From Nocardia anocheti (GTDB lineage: Bacteria; Actinomycetota; Actinomycetes; Mycobacteriales; Mycobacteriaceae): DNA of 64,000 bases. The stretch is taken from the NCBI RefSeq assembly GCF_029675105.1, contig NZ_JAQQFV010000001.1, forward strand, positions 496,001 through 560,000, in the 5' to 3' direction. The position numbers and the translations under genes were made by a program. Below are positions 38,925 through 49,815 of this stretch, piece by piece. Numbering within the stretch: the first letter of the stretch is position 1; each line of letters begins with the position of its first letter. A model generated the notes under the pieces. That model worked only from the letters and a program-made list of their open reading frames with translations. It did no database searches and was not told the origin of the DNA.

Positions 38925-38953
38925 GAACACCGCCCGAGGTCAGGGCGGTGTTC
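38925..38953 (-). terminator. dnaA terminator
   Basis: Arms GAACACCGCCC (38925-38935) and GGGCGGTGTTC (38943-38953), with six T on the minus strand (38919-38924). A classical intrinsic terminator 17 bp after the dnaA stop. Confidence 0.9.
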
Positions 38954-38969
38954 GAGGGTGTGGATGAAA

Positions 38970-41144
38970 TCAGCGCGAGCGCTGCTTGATCCGGGCTGTG
39001 AGTTCTTGGACCTGGTCGTACACGCGGCGCCGCTCGGTCATCTCCTTGCGCACCTTCTTCTCCGCGTACATCACCGTCGTGTGGTCGCGCCCGAAGGCCT
39101 GCCCGATCTTGGGCAGCGACAGATCGGTCAGTTCGCGGCACAGGTACATGGCGATCTGGCGGGCCTGGGCCAGCGGACGCGCCTTGCCGGGTCCGGTGAG
39201 CTCCTCGAGGGTGGTGTTGAAGTACTCGGCGGTGACGGCCATGATCGTGGCCGCGTTGATCTCGAGCGCCGCCGTATCCGGCATCAGGTCGCGCAGCACC
39301 ACCTCGGCCAGCGAGAGGTCCAGCGGCTGACCGTTGAGCGAGGCGAAGGCCGTCACCCGGATGAGGGCGCCCTCGAGCTCGCGGATATTGCGCTCGACCC
39401 GGCTGGCGATGAGTTCGAGCACGTCGTGCGGCACATCGAGCCGGTCCATCCGCGCCTTCTTGCGCAGGATCGCGATGCGGGTCTCCAGCTCGGGCGGCTG
39501 CACATCGGTGATCAGGCCCCACTCGAAGCGGGTGCGCAGGCGTTCCTCCAGCGTGGCCAGCTGCTTGGGCGGGCGATCCGAGGAGACGACGATCTGCTTG
39601 TTCGCGTTGTGCAGGGTGTTGAAGGTGTGGAAGAACTCCTCCTGGATGCCTTCCTTGCCCTCGATGAACTGGATGTCGTCGACCAGCAGGATGTCGGTCT
39701 CGCGGTAGCGGCGCTTGAACGCGACCTTGCGGTCGTCGCGCAGGCTGTTGATGAAGTCGTTGGTGAACTCCTCGGTGGACACGTACTTCACCCGCATCCC
39801 CGGGAACAACCGCTGGGCGTAGTGCCCGGCCGCGTGCAGCAGATGCGTCTTGCCCAAACCCGAAGCGCCCCAGACGAACAGCGGGTTGTAGGCGCGTGCC
39901 GGTGCCTCGGCGATGGCCACCGCGGCGGCGTGCGCGAAGCGGTTGGACGCGCCGATGACGAAGGTCTCGAAGGTGTACTTGGCGTTGAGACTGGCCGAGG
40001 ACGAGGGCTGCGGCGGCGCCTCCGGCGACTTGTTGAAGTAGGTCGGCCAGTTGTTGCGGGCGTCGACCACCGGCTCGTCGTCGGCGGGTTCGGCACCGGG
40101 CTGACCGGGGAACGGGGTGTCGGGCACGGCGTCGACGGGCGCGTCCTCGACCCGGGCGGTGGGCGGCTCCTCCGGCTGCGGACGGCCGCGCGCCGGTGCG
40201 CGCTGTGGCGGCGGGTCGGGCGTGAACAGCGACTCCTGACCGGGCGGGATGTGCTCGCGACGTGGCGCGGCGGCCTGCTCGCGTCGCGCGGGCGGGGCGG
40301 TCTCGGGGACACGCTGCTCCGGGCGACCGCCACGGAACTCCGCGCGCCCACCGAACTCGCCACCGGCGTAGTCGCCGACGGGGTAGGGCGCGGTCGGCTC
40401 GTAGTCGGTGCCGGGGAACTCGCCGCGCTCGGCCGGGTACTCGGAGCCCTTGTATTCCTGGCCCTGGTATTCCGAAGCCTGCTGGTAGTCCTGCTGCGGC
40501 TGGTATTCGTTCTGCTGGTAGTCGGGCTGCTGGTACTCCGGTTCGGCGGGGTACTCGCGATGACCCGCGTAGTCCTGGCGCTCGCCGTACTCGGCGGGCT
40601 GACCGGCGTACTCGCCCCGGTCGCGGTAGCCGTTGGCGAAGTCTCCGCCCTGGGGATACTCGGGCGCGGACTGGTAGTCGAACTCGCCGGTGCCGTAGCG
40701 CGGCCTGCCGTACTCCCCGCGCGCGGCGTAGTCGGGGACGCTGAAATCCGGGCCGGGGTAGCCCGCGGGCGGACGGGTCGGCTCGCGCGGACGCTCGGGC
40801 CTGCTGGTCATCCTGGCGTGTCGAGGCGCACTGCCGCTGCGCTCCCCCGCGGCCGGGATCGGCGCGGCGATACGCACTCCCAACCCCTCGACCTGCGGGC
40901 CGAGCCTGCGGCCCAGCGAGCGTAGGATCGGTTCGCGCAGATCGCGCTCGATCGCTTCCTGGGCCAGAGACGAGGGAACCGACAGCAACGCGAAGCCCTG
41001 CGCGACGGTCAGCGGCTTGACCAGTTTCAGCCACGCCTGCTGGGCGCGACTGACCGCGGGAATGGCGCCGTCGGCCGAACCGGTGGTGAGTTCGGCAACA
41101 ACTTCCGGCCATACCGTGGCCAGCACGTTCTGCTCGTCATCCAT
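38970..41144 (-). CDS. dnaA: Chromosomal replication initiator DnaA
   Basis: A 724-residue protein from ATG 41144 with GGGGAGGA upstream. Domain I (about 1-85) is followed by an unusually long domain II (about 100-390) rich in Tyr, Gln, Glu, Pro and Arg, with [23 protein letters not shown] repetition. The AAA+ domain III has Walker [12 protein letters not shown] and Walker [10 protein letters not shown]. Domain IV carries the DnaA signature [13 protein letters not shown]. It binds DnaA boxes in oriC and in its own promoter. Confidence 0.97.
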
Positions 41145-41199
41145 GCGGAGTCCTCCCCGGACCGGTTCGTTGGAGCACCGAATATGCCACTCCGGCCAG

Positions 41200-41231
41200 T
41201 TATCCACACAATTATCCACAGATGTGGACAA
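41200..41231. promoter_or_regulatory. Three DnaA boxes in the dnaA promoter
   Basis: TTATCCACA at 41200-41208 and again at 41212-41220 (both perfect), and TGTGGACAA at 41223-41231 in the opposite orientation. They lie 56-87 bp upstream of the dnaA start, so autoregulation is likely. Confidence 0.85.
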
Positions 41232-41643
41232 ACCTGGGGATAGAGGAATTCTGCCAGCGTGTGGCAGTGAATGGGGCTGGACCTGCGGTTCTGCAGCAAT
41301 CCCCCGGCTACAGAGGCTAGCTGGCCGGGGCTCCGAAGGCCAGCGGTGTGGAAGAACTCACGAAAAGTGTCGCGGATGCGCCGCTCGGCCCGGGCGTGTC
41401 GGACGACGCAGGCCGCCGAACGCCCGAGGTCGCGCCCGGCAGAGGGCACTGGGGGCCGAGTTTGACCCGGTGTAGCCGTATCAGTACCCTCAGACAGTCA
41501 CCCCTTGGCGCGGTGGCGGCTCTGTGCTGCACGTCGATCGCCAAGGCAATCTGCGCGTAGACCGCGGTCCGCTGCGCAGAGATCCGAATCACCGAAAACT
41601 TCGGGTACCTGACCGGTGCCCACCAACTCGAGGAGTGTTGACC
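41232..41643. promoter_or_regulatory. Divergent dnaA/rpmH promoter region
   Basis: About 410 bp between the dnaA-box cluster and rpmH. It must contain the rpmH promoter and leader. No clear intrinsic terminator or further gene is visible. GAGGAG just before GTG 41644 is the rpmH ribosome-binding site. Confidence 0.5.
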
Positions 41644-41787
41644 GTGGCCAAGGGCAAGCGGACGTTCCAGCCGAACAACCGTCGTCGGGCGCGCGTGCAC
41701 GGCTTCCGCCTCCGGATGCGCACCCGTGCGGGTCGCGCCATCGTTTCGGCGCGCCGCCGTAAGGGCCGTGCCGAACTGACTGCCTGA
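41644..41787 (+). CDS. rpmH: 50S ribosomal protein L34
   Basis: A 47-residue basic protein from GTG 41644. It begins [20 protein letters not shown] and ends [13 protein letters not shown], the L34 signature. The open frame upstream is non-coding leader. First gene of the rpmH-rnpA-yidD-yidC-jag-rsmG cluster. Confidence 0.98.
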   Translation: MAKGKRTFQPNNRRRARVHGFRLRMRTRAGRAIVSARRRKGRAELTA

Positions 41788-41809
41788 TCGCGCGTAGTCG
41801 GACGCTCGG

Positions 41810-42226
41810 GTGTTGCCTGAGCCGTATCGGTTGCACCACCGTGCCGAATTCTCCCGCACGGTGCGCCGCGGTCAGCGAATCGGGAGGCGAGATCTCGTCG
41901 TACATGCGTTCACGCACACGTACGACGATGTCGCCGACGGCGATTCGCTGGTCCGCGTAGGCGGTCCGCGGTTCGGGCTGATTGTCAGCAAGGCGGTGGG
42001 TAACGCGGTGGTTCGCCACCGGGTCGCCCGCCGCCTGCGTCATATGTGCGGCCAGGTGGTCGACGAACTCCCGGTCGGCACCGACGTCGTGATCCGGGCG
42101 CTGCCCGGTGCGGCGACCGCCGACTCCGCCGAGCTGTTGCGCCAGCTGCGCACCGGCCTGCGCAAGCTCGGCGTGCGCCAGGCGCCGGAGTCCGCGCTCG
42201 GTCGCCCCTCGTCCGGTGTCCGGTGA
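41810..42226 (+). CDS. rnpA: Ribonuclease P protein component
   Basis: A 138-residue protein from GTG 41810. It starts MLPEPYRLHHRAEFSRTVRRG and keeps the RNase P protein core GLIVSKAVGNAVVRHRVARR. It binds the RNase P RNA and helps cleave 5' leaders from pre-tRNA. The stop overlaps the yidD start (TGATG). Confidence 0.96.
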   Translation: MLPEPYRLHHRAEFSRTVRRGQRIGRRDLVVHAFTHTYDDVADGDSLVRVGGPRFGLIVSKAVGNAVVRHRVARRLRHMCGQVVDELPVGTDVVIRALPGAATADSAELLRQLRTGLRKLGVRQAPESALGRPSSGVR

Positions 42227-42525
42227 TGCGCACGCTCACCCGGCTACCCGCCAACGCGCTGATCTTCCTGATCGAGCTGTACCGGACCTATGTCTCCCCC
42301 ACCCGGATGCCGATCTGCCGCTTCACCCCCACCTGCAGTGAGTACGCGGTGACCGCCCTGCGGACACGCGGCCTGTTCGTGGGGTCGGCGCTGACGGTCG
42401 TGCGCCTCGCGAAATGCGCACCCTGGCACCCTGGAGGGTGGGATCCCGTGCCGGAGCGCGGGTCGAATGCCTTCACCAAGTCATCGCCCGCGTTGATCGG
42501 CGATACGAACGACGGGAGTACCTAG
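42226..42525 (+). CDS. yidD: Membrane protein insertion efficiency factor YidD
   Basis: A 99-residue protein from ATG 42226 (GTG 42223 is one codon earlier). Family core: [31 protein letters not shown], and [13 protein letters not shown] with the conserved cysteines. It assists YidC, encoded 4 bp downstream. The role of the family is only partly defined. Confidence 0.95.
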   Translation: MRTLTRLPANALIFLIELYRTYVSPTRMPICRFTPTCSEYAVTALRTRGLFVGSALTVVRLAKCAPWHPGGWDPVPERGSNAFTKSSPALIGDTNDGST

Positions 42526-42529
42526 AGCC

Positions 42530-43603
42530 GTGCTCGACATCATCTATTGGCCGGTATCCGCGATTCTGTGGTTCTGGCACAAGGCCTTCGGCTTTGTGTT
42601 CGGCGCCGACAGCGGGCTCACCTGGAGCCTCGCCATCGTGTTCCTGGTCTTCACCCTCCGGCTGATTCTGTACAAGCCGTTCGTGAAGCAGGTCCGCACC
42701 ACCAAGCAGATGCAGGAGCTGCAGCCCCAGATCAAGGAGCTGCAGAAGAAGTACAAGAACGACCGCGAGACCATGGCGCGGGAGATGCAGAAGCTGCAGA
42801 AGGACCACGGCTTCAATCCGCTCATGGGCTGCCTGCCGGTCCTGGTGCAGGTGCCGGTCTTCCTCGGTCTGTTCCACGTGCTGCGTTCGTTCAACCGCAC
42901 CGGTACCGGCTTCGGCCAGATCGGGATGTCGTCCTACGACAACGCGCACACCGCGAACTACATCTTCAGCGCGACCGACGTCCAGTCGTTCCTGAGCGCG
43001 CGCATCTTCGGCGCGCCGATCGCCGCCTTCATCACCGCGCCGACCGATCAGCTGCAGGCGTTCGCCGATTGGGGTGGCACACCCACCAAGCTCAACATCG
43101 CGCTCGTGGCCGTGCCGCTGATGATCATCGCCGGTCTGGCGACGCACTTCAACGCCCGCGCCTCGGTGCAGCGGCAGACGCCGGAAGCCGCGGCCAACCC
43201 GCAGGCCGCCATCATGAACAAGCTGTCGCTGTGGGTCTTCCCGCTCGGCGTGATGGTCGGTGGCCCCTTCCTGATGATCGGCATCCTGATCTACTGGGTG
43301 GCCAACAACATCTGGACCTACGGTCAGCAGCACCTGGTGTTCGGCCGGATGGAGAAGGAAGAAGAAGAGAAGAAGGCCAAGAAGCTGGAGCTGCGCGCGC
43401 AGAACGCGCCCAAGCCCGGCGCCAAGCCGGTCGACGTCCGCAAGAAACAGGACGCCCCGGCCGCCGACGACTCCTCGGCGAACGGCACCGCCGCCACGAA
43501 CGGCACCCCCAAGCAGTCGGCCAAGCAGGGCGGCCAGCGCAGGCCCGGCGGGCAGAAGCGGCCGGGCAACCGCGGCCGCGCGAACCAGAAGCGTAAGCGC
43601 TGA
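42530..43603 (+). CDS. yidC: Membrane protein insertase YidC
   Basis: A 357-residue protein from GTG 42530. Five membrane segments match the YidC/Oxa1 core, with the cytoplasmic coiled coil [18 protein letters not shown] after the first helix pair and [16 protein letters not shown] in the next. The C-terminal about 85 residues form a Lys/Arg-rich tail, probably for ribosome contact. It inserts proteins into the plasma membrane alone or with SecYEG. Confidence 0.96.
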   Translation: MLDIIYWPVSAILWFWHKAFGFVFGADSGLTWSLAIVFLVFTLRLILYKPFVKQVRTTKQMQELQPQIKELQKKYKNDRETMAREMQKLQKDHGFNPLMGCLPVLVQVPVFLGLFHVLRSFNRTGTGFGQIGMSSYDNAHTANYIFSATDVQSFLSARIFGAPIAAFITAPTDQLQAFADWGGTPTKLNIALVAVPLMIIAGLATHFNARASVQRQTPEAAANPQAAIMNKLSLWVFPLGVMVGGPFLMIGILIYWVANNIWTYGQQHLVFGRMEKEEEEKKAKKLELRAQNAPKPGAKPVDVRKKQDAPAADDSSANGTAATNGTPKQSAKQGGQRRPGGQKRPGNRGRANQKRKR

Positions 43604-43627
43604 GTGGCGACCAGATAGAGGAATCCA

Positions 43628-44161
43628 ATGACTGTTGAGACCGAGACCGACGGAGGGGACGCCACTGTGGCGACGACTGTTGACGTCGTGAACGACGCCG
43701 AGGAAGCGTTGATCGAAGAGGGCGAGATCGCGGGCGACTACCTCGAGCAGCTGCTGGACGTGCTCGATTTCGACGGCGATATCGACCTCGATGTCGAGGG
43801 CGACCGCGCCGTCGTGAGCATCGACGGTGGCCGCGATCTGACCAAGCTCGTCGGCCGCAACGGCGAGGTGCTCGACGCGCTGCAGGAGCTGACCCGCCTC
43901 GCGGTGCAGCAGGCGACCGGCGTGCGCAGCCGCCTGATGCTCGATGTCGCCGGGTGGCGGGCGCAGCGTCGCGCCGATCTGAGCGAGCTCGGTGTGGCCG
44001 CGGCCAAGCGCGTGCTGGAGTCGGGCAAGCCCGAGGCGCTCTCGGCCATGACCCCGTTCGAGCGCAAGATCGTGCACGACGCCGTCGCCGATATCGAGGG
44101 CGTCGCCAGCGAGAGCGAAGGTGTGGAGCCGAATCGTCACGTGGTGGTCGTGCCCGAGTAG
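43628..44161 (+). CDS. khpB: KH-R3H RNA-binding protein (Jag/KhpB)
   Basis: A 177-residue protein. An acidic N-terminus is followed by a KH domain (about 60-105) with LVGRNGEVLDALQELTRLAV and an R3H domain (about 115-165) with MTPFERKIVHDAVADIEGV. It lacks the long Jag-N domain of firmicutes. Family members bind RNA and influence division; in pneumococcus KhpB (EloR) is a kinase substrate. Confidence 0.92.
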   Translation: MTVETETDGGDATVATTVDVVNDAEEALIEEGEIAGDYLEQLLDVLDFDGDIDLDVEGDRAVVSIDGGRDLTKLVGRNGEVLDALQELTRLAVQQATGVRSRLMLDVAGWRAQRRADLSELGVAAAKRVLESGKPEALSAMTPFERKIVHDAVADIEGVASESEGVEPNRHVVVVPE

Positions 44162-45007
<846 letters not shown>

Positions 45008-45171
45008 GTTTCTCAGGGCGGAGGTGGATGCGCCGCTTTCGTAACGTGACAAAACCGCCCGAGGGTAGTTGCCTAGGCCGTCGCATCGCGAAATTCGGTC
45101 GATGCGACGGAGAGTCGCAACGGGGCTGTGAGAGCGGCGCTGCGTGAACGGTTTCCACGGGCGGAGGTCCG

Positions 45172-45187
45172 TGTTTCACTTGGAACT
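45172..45187. promoter_or_regulatory. parS-like site 2 (degenerate)
   Basis: TGTTTCACTTGGAACT keeps the left half-site perfectly; the right half is degenerate (12 of 16). Confidence 0.55.
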
Positions 45188-45228
45188 CGGCTCCGCTCGG
45201 CGCCGCATTTCAACCGCCACTCCCCCGA

Positions 45229-45244
45229 CGTTTCCCGTGAAACA
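45229..45244. promoter_or_regulatory. parS-like site 3
   Basis: CGTTTCCCGTGAAACA matches the consensus at 14 of 16 bases, with a perfect right half. Confidence 0.75.
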
Positions 45245-45466
45245 ACGTTGCGGAAAGCGGAATTCGACACAGTTGGGCGTGTCCTTCTCGCCGTGCCGCG
45301 ATTCAGCTTTCCTAACCGTCGTACTGCTGGCAAGCTGTTCACAGTCGAGCGTGTGCGACCGCGCCACGGTGATGTGGACGACGCCACGCCGAACGTATAT
45401 GCGATGACACGGCGCCGACGCTCGGTCGGGTACGTGATCTGAAGTTTCTCGGGTTAGGAGCTGTCT

Positions 45467-46462
45467 ATGTCGAGCGGTCCGGCGAATGTTTCACGGGAAA
45501 CAGCGTCGCGGGTCCCGGGGATGCTGGATTCCAGCAGCTTCGACGCGGAGACGTTCGGGAACACTCCTTTCGGGCACATCTCCCCGGCCGAGACCCCGAT
45601 CGCGGCGGAAGCGCAACGCGCCAGCCAGATTCTGCATCCAGGAAAGGTCACTGTGCCGAAACCCCGCGAGCAACGGATCATCACCATCGCCAACCAGAAG
45701 GGTGGTGTCGGTAAGACGACGACCACGGTCAATCTCGCTGCCGCGCTAGCGCATCAGGGAATGACGGTCCTCGTCGTCGATCTCGATCCGCAGGGCAATG
45801 CGAGTACGGCGCTCGGCGTCGCGCATCACTCCGGGGTGCCGTCCAGCTACGAACTGCTGATCGGCGAGGTGGCCGTCAAGGACGCGATCCAGCAGAGCCC
45901 GCACAGCGAGCGACTGCTGTGCGTCCCCGCCACCATCGACCTCGCCGGTGCGGAGATCGAACTGGTCTCGATGGTCGCCCGCGAGAACCGGCTGAAGACG
46001 GCCATCCACGAGGCGGCCATCGCCGGGTACGACATCGATTACGTCCTCATCGACTGCCCGCCCTCGCTCGGTCTGCTGACCGTCAACGCGCTCGTGGCGG
46101 CCAAGGAGGTGCTGATTCCGATCCAGTGCGAGTACTACGCGCTGGAGGGCGTCGGCCAGTTGATCCGCAATATCGGGCTGGTGCAGTCGCACCTCAACCC
46201 CGAACTCCACGTCTCGACCGTGCTGCTGACCATGTACGACGGCCGCACCAAGCTGGCCGACCAGGTCGCCGAAGAGGTGCGCAACCACTTCGGTGACGTG
46301 GTGCTGAAGTCGATGATCCCGCGCAGTGTGAAGGTTTCGGAGGCGCCGGGCTACGGGATGACCGTGCTCGATTACGATCCGGGTTCTCGCGGCGCGATGA
46401 GCTACATGGACGCGGGTCGCGAATTGGCGAGCCGCGCTCAGCTCGCGCAAGACGCGTCGTAG
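45467..46462 (+). CDS. parA: Chromosome partitioning ATPase ParA
   Basis: A 331-residue protein from ATG 45467 with a GGAG site upstream. A roughly 65-residue N-terminal extension precedes the deviant Walker A box NQKGGVGKTTTTVNLA. The A' segment VLVVDLDPQGNAST and Walker B VLIDCPPSLGLLT are intact. ParA drives segregation of ParB-parS complexes and acts at the pole in actinobacteria. A parS-like site lies inside codons 7-12. Confidence 0.96.
   Translation: MSSGPANVSRETASRVPGMLDSSSFDAETFGNTPFGHISPAETPIAAEAQRASQILHPGKVTVPKPREQRIITIANQKGGVGKTTTTVNLAAALAHQGMTVLVVDLDPQGNASTALGVAHHSGVPSSYELLIGEVAVKDAIQQSPHSERLLCVPATIDLAGAEIELVSMVARENRLKTAIHEAAIAGYDIDYVLIDCPPSLGLLTVNALVAAKEVLIPIQCEYYALEGVGQLIRNIGLVQSHLNPELHVSTVLLTMYDGRTKLADQVAEEVRNHFGDVVLKSMIPRSVKVSEAPGYGMTVLDYDPGSRGAMSYMDAGRELASRAQLAQDAS
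45487..45502. promoter_or_regulatory. parS-like site 4, inside parA
   Basis: TGTTTCACGGGAAACA matches the consensus at 15 of 16 bases. It lies within the first codons of parA. Confidence 0.8.
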
Positions 46463-46494
46463 TTGTGTTGGAACGAGGAAGGGATCGGTAGCCG

Positions 46495-47538
46495 ATGAGT
46501 CAGGCGAAAAAGGGCGGTCTCGGTCGCGGGTTGGCCGCACTGATCCCGACGGGTCCGGCCTCCACGCCGGGACTCAGCAGCGCGGCGGCGAGCGTGATCG
46601 GGATCAACCCGATCGGCCCGCAGCCCGCCGAGGCGTTCCTGCACCGGGTCCCGGATGCCGAACCCGAGCCGGAAACCCCGGCCGAGCCGGTGGCCGAACT
46701 GGTCTCCCCCGGCGACGCGGTGTACCGCGAGATCCCGGCCGAACAGATCGTGCCGAACCCGAAGCAGCCGCGCTCGGTCTTCGAAGAAGAGGCGCTCGCC
46801 GAGCTGGTGCACTCGATCCGCGAGTTCGGGCTCATGCAGCCGATCGTGGTGCGCCGCGTCGAACCGGGTGTCGACAAGTTCCAGTTGGTCATGGGCGAGC
46901 GCCGCTGGCGCGCCTGCCAGGAAGCCGGACTCGACACCATCCCGGCGATCATCCGCGACACCGCCGACAGTTCGATGCTGCGCGACGCGCTGCTGGAGAA
47001 CATCCATCGCGTCCAGCTGAACCCGCTCGAAGAGGCGGCCGCCTATCAGCAGCTGCTCGACGAATTCGATGTCACCCACGAGGAACTGGCTTCGCGAATC
47101 GGCCGCTCCCGACCCGTGGTGACGAATATGATTCGACTGCTGAAGCTGCCGATTCCGGTGCAGCGTCGGGTGGCGGCCGGAGTTCTCTCGGCCGGTCATG
47201 CCAGGGCGCTGCTCGGTCTGGATGCCGGAGCCGACGCACAGGAAGTGTTGGCGGCGCGGATCGTCGCCGAGGGACTATCGGTGCGAGCCACCGAAGAAGC
47301 GGTGACGCTCGCCAACCGCAACCCCTCGGACGTCGCTCCCCCGACGCCGAAGCGCAAGCCGATTCACATGCCGGGTCTGCAGGAAGTGGCCGAGCGACTG
47401 TCGGGTTCCTACGACACTCGCGTCACCGTCAGCCTCGGTAAGCGTAAGGGCAAGATCGTAGTGGAGTTCGGCTCCGTCGAAGATCTCGAGCGCATTGTGG
47501 CGCTGATGGAGCAAGCAGGCCCTGAAACGTCACTGTGA
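46495..47538 (+). CDS. parB: Chromosome partitioning protein ParB
   Basis: A 347-residue protein from ATG 46495, starting [18 protein letters not shown]. The N-terminal CTPase/ParB box ([34 protein letters not shown]) and the helix-turn-helix segment ([20 protein letters not shown]) are clear; a C-terminal dimerisation part follows. It loads on parS and spreads to form the segregation complex. It is 32 bp after parA. Confidence 0.96.
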   Translation: MSQAKKGGLGRGLAALIPTGPASTPGLSSAAASVIGINPIGPQPAEAFLHRVPDAEPEPETPAEPVAELVSPGDAVYREIPAEQIVPNPKQPRSVFEEEALAELVHSIREFGLMQPIVVRRVEPGVDKFQLVMGERRWRACQEAGLDTIPAIIRDTADSSMLRDALLENIHRVQLNPLEEAAAYQQLLDEFDVTHEELASRIGRSRPVVTNMIRLLKLPIPVQRRVAAGVLSAGHARALLGLDAGADAQEVLAARIVAEGLSVRATEEAVTLANRNPSDVAPPTPKRKPIHMPGLQEVAERLSGSYDTRVTVSLGKRKGKIVVEFGSVEDLERIVALMEQAGPETSL

Positions 47539-47574
47539 CGAGAGAGACGGCATTACTGTGGATAGTGATGTGGC

Positions 47575-48342
47575 GTGAGCGTGGACGAATCGGATAGCTG
47601 GAGGCTGAGCAAAGCAGTGTCGACCAGCGTCACGACATTGACTCTCGACGGGCTCGATCGGCTCCCGGCGCATACCCGGCGGTGTGTGTTCTGGGAGCTC
47701 GATCCGGCGGTCGCGGCCGACTCGCACGCATTCAGCGATCCGGTATTCGAAAAGGAAGCCTGGCTGTCGACGGTCATGCTCGAGTGGGGTTCGTGCGGTC
47801 AGGTGGCGCAGGTCGACAACAATATCGCCGGGTGCGCGCTGTACTCGCCCCCGAGTGCGGTGCCGCGGTCGTCGCTGTTCCCCACCTCCCCCGTGAGCCC
47901 GGACGCGGTCCTGCTGACCACGCTGCAGGCCGAATTCCCCTACGACGAGGCCGATGTAGCCCACCGCCTCGTTCAGGCCGTGGTGGCCGATCTGGTGCGT
48001 CGTGGCGTGCGCGCGCTGGAGGCGTTCGGCATTCGCAGCGGTCCGCCGAGCAGTTCGCTGGCCGACCGCGGCCTCGGCTCCTCGATGCGGCTGATGGAAC
48101 GGATCGCGGCTCCGCTGCGCGACCCGGCGGCCGCCACCCAGTGCACACCCGAAACCTGCATGATCGACGCCGATTTCCTCACCGATGTCGGCTTCGAAGT
48201 GATCGCTCCGCACCACCGCTTCCCCCGGCTGCGGTTGGAACTCGATTCCGATCACGGCTGGAAGGAAGACGTCGAGCACGCGCTCGACCAGCTCCTCGCC
48301 CAGGCGCAGATCCGCCTCCCCGTGACTTCTGGCCAGGCTTAG
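47575..48342 (+). CDS. GNAT-like acetyltransferase fold protein (Rv3916c-like)
   Basis: A 255-residue protein from GTG 47575 (GTG 47581 also possible). The parB-adjacent position and the middle segment (SPDAVLLTTLQAEFPYDEAD, VQAVVADLVRRGVRALEAFG) fit the GNAT-like conserved protein next to parB in Mycobacteriales. Four Cys occur, including TQCTPETCMIDADFLTDVGF, where the DFL-xxVGF part is typical of a GNAT C-terminus. The substrate is unknown. Confidence 0.75.
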   Translation: MSVDESDSWRLSKAVSTSVTTLTLDGLDRLPAHTRRCVFWELDPAVAADSHAFSDPVFEKEAWLSTVMLEWGSCGQVAQVDNNIAGCALYSPPSAVPRSSLFPTSPVSPDAVLLTTLQAEFPYDEADVAHRLVQAVVADLVRRGVRALEAFGIRSGPPSSSLADRGLGSSMRLMERIAAPLRDPAAATQCTPETCMIDADFLTDVGFEVIAPHHRFPRLRLELDSDHGWKEDVEHALDQLLAQAQIRLPVTSGQA

Positions 48343-48439
48343 GTGCGAGTGGGCTTGGTGTGGCGGCCAGCGGTGTCGTGCGGGTTCGCTTAGCCCGTAC
48401 CCGGTGAGTTACCCATGTTGTCGCGAGATCAGTGCGTGT

Positions 48440-48469
48440 GAATGGCCCCTGGAATGCCAGGGGCCATTC
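48440..48469. terminator. Bidirectional terminator between convergent GNAT-like and cwlM genes
   Basis: Thirteen-base arms GAATGGCCCCTGG (48440-48452) and CCAGGGGCCATTC (48457-48469) around AATG. Confidence 0.85.
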
Positions 48470-48482
48470 GTTGTCGGGTGAG

Positions 48483-49676
48483 TCAGACGCGCGGGGCGGG
48501 GACGTTGCCCGACTCCGCGGCGGCCAGCTCCTCGGCCAGCAGTTCGGCGAAGGTGTAGGTGCCGGTGGGCTGGTCGTCCTGGCCGAGCAGGTACAGGCGC
48601 TTGACCGAGATGAGGATGGCTTCGGCGATCACGTCGCGCATGCGCGGGTTGGTGAGCACCGAGGCGTCGTACTCGTTGGTGAGGTAGCCCAGGTCGACCT
48701 GGACGGTCGGCATCTTGGTGAGCCGCAGCAGATCCCACGTGCGCTGGTGGGTCCGGCAGTCCTGCACCGAGGTGCGGGCGACGACCTCGCGCTGGATGAA
48801 CCCGGCCAGCACCTGACCGATCATCGACACCGAGCCGTGCGAATTGCCGAAGTAGAACCCGGCCACGCCCTTGGCCGACGGGTTGTCGCTGGTGGCGCAG
48901 CGCAGCGAGATCATCAGGTCGGCGTCGAAGGCGTTGGAGGTGTCCGCGCGTTCGGCGTCGGTGGGGTTGGCGCCCCACGGCCGCGACAGGAAGGTCTCCA
49001 TGCCGGTGGCGGCCATCCGGCCCTCCAGCCGGGAGGCCAGATCCCAGAGGATCTCCGACTCGTAGACGTCACCGAACTCCGTCGGCACCGCGAAACCCTT
49101 GTCGGCACCGCCGAATCCGGGATCGATGACGATCCGCTTGCCGGTGAGCTGCGGGCCCGCCCGGTGCACCACCTCTTCCTCGGCGATGCGATGCGGGTTG
49201 CCGCCGGTGACGCGCGCGCCCAGCAGATCCAGCGAACGCAGCGTGTCCGGACCGCAGATGCCGTCGGCGGCCAGGCCGATCTCGCGCTGGAAGGCGCTGA
49301 GGCCGTCGTGGGTGTGCGGGCCGAAATAGCCGTCCACCCGGTACACGTAGAAGCCCAGGTCCTGCAGCTTGCGCTGCAGAGTGGCCACGTCGTCGCCGTA
49401 GAGCGGCGCGGACAGCTGGTAGATCAGCGTGCGAGCACCCAGGCGGTAGGAGGCTTCCTTCAGCGCGCGATAGGTGGCCGGACCGACCACCCCGTCGACG
49501 AGCAGGCCGCGTTGCTGCTGGAACGCGCGCACCGACGAATCGAGCGGGCGGTCGAACACCGCGTCGGTGTCCTTCCAGGAGTCACCGTGCGGCGAATGCA
49601 GGAAACCGAGGCTGGCGAGGGTGCTCCGAACCTCTGCTACGGCTGGTCCTGAATCGCCGTGACGAAGTCGGTGCAT
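48483..49676 (-). CDS. cwlM: CwlM: amidase-like regulator of peptidoglycan synthesis
   Basis: A 397-residue protein without signal peptide. Two peptidoglycan-binding repeats (about 8-70 and 88-150; FQQQRGLLVDGVVGPATYRAL, FQREIGLAADGICGPDTLRSL) precede an amidase_3 domain (about 175-375). Zinc ligands are altered: the usual DPGHGG reads DPGFGG and the second His position (SLH) reads SLR, while the Glu in YESEIL remains. Mycobacterial CwlM is likewise a regulator: phosphorylated by PknB, it activates MurA. PknB is encoded in this window. Confidence 0.93.
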   Translation of the reverse strand: MHRLRHGDSGPAVAEVRSTLASLGFLHSPHGDSWKDTDAVFDRPLDSSVRAFQQQRGLLVDGVVGPATYRALKEASYRLGARTLIYQLSAPLYGDDVATLQRKLQDLGFYVYRVDGYFGPHTHDGLSAFQREIGLAADGICGPDTLRSLDLLGARVTGGNPHRIAEEEVVHRAGPQLTGKRIVIDPGFGGADKGFAVPTEFGDVYESEILWDLASRLEGRMAATGMETFLSRPWGANPTDAERADTSNAFDADLMISLRCATSDNPSAKGVAGFYFGNSHGSVSMIGQVLAGFIQREVVARTSVQDCRTHQRTWDLLRLTKMPTVQVDLGYLTNEYDASVLTNPRMRDVIAEAILISVKRLYLLGQDDQPTGTYTFAELLAEELAAAESGNVPAPRV

Positions 49677-49815
49677 GCGTGAGAGCCCTTTCCTTCGGCC
49701 GGAGCGTCGCCTCGATTGTCTCAGACCCGGGGACTATAACGGGAATCCCCGGGTCCAGGCATCCTACGGCGCGTCGGCCGGTAGGAGGTGCTTTTGTCAG
49801 ATGCCGTCGGGCCGG

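Larger units (their letters stand above)
38210..38969. other. Chromosomal replication origin oriC
   Basis: This dnaN-dnaA spacer has many DnaA-box-like 9-mers, among them TGTGGATTT (38493-38501), TGTGGACGG (38579-38587), TTGTTCACA (38649-38657), TGTGGACAA (38797-38805), TGTGGGTAG (38811-38819) and TGTGGGTGA (38846-38854). An AT-rich stretch at about 38433-38482 near dnaN is the likely unwinding element. Two 47-bp palindromic repeats and several further CTCGAG-centred motifs fill the dnaA side. Identification rests on location plus boxes. Confidence 0.92.
45008..45466. promoter_or_regulatory. rsmG-parA intergenic region
   Basis: About 460 bp with two parS-like sites (45172-45187, 45229-45244) and the parA promoter. 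No protein or RNA gene is supported. Confidence 0.5.

Noticed and set aside
45140..45165. GTTTCCACGG as a further parS site
   Set aside because: Only one half-site resembles parS and the symmetry is lost.
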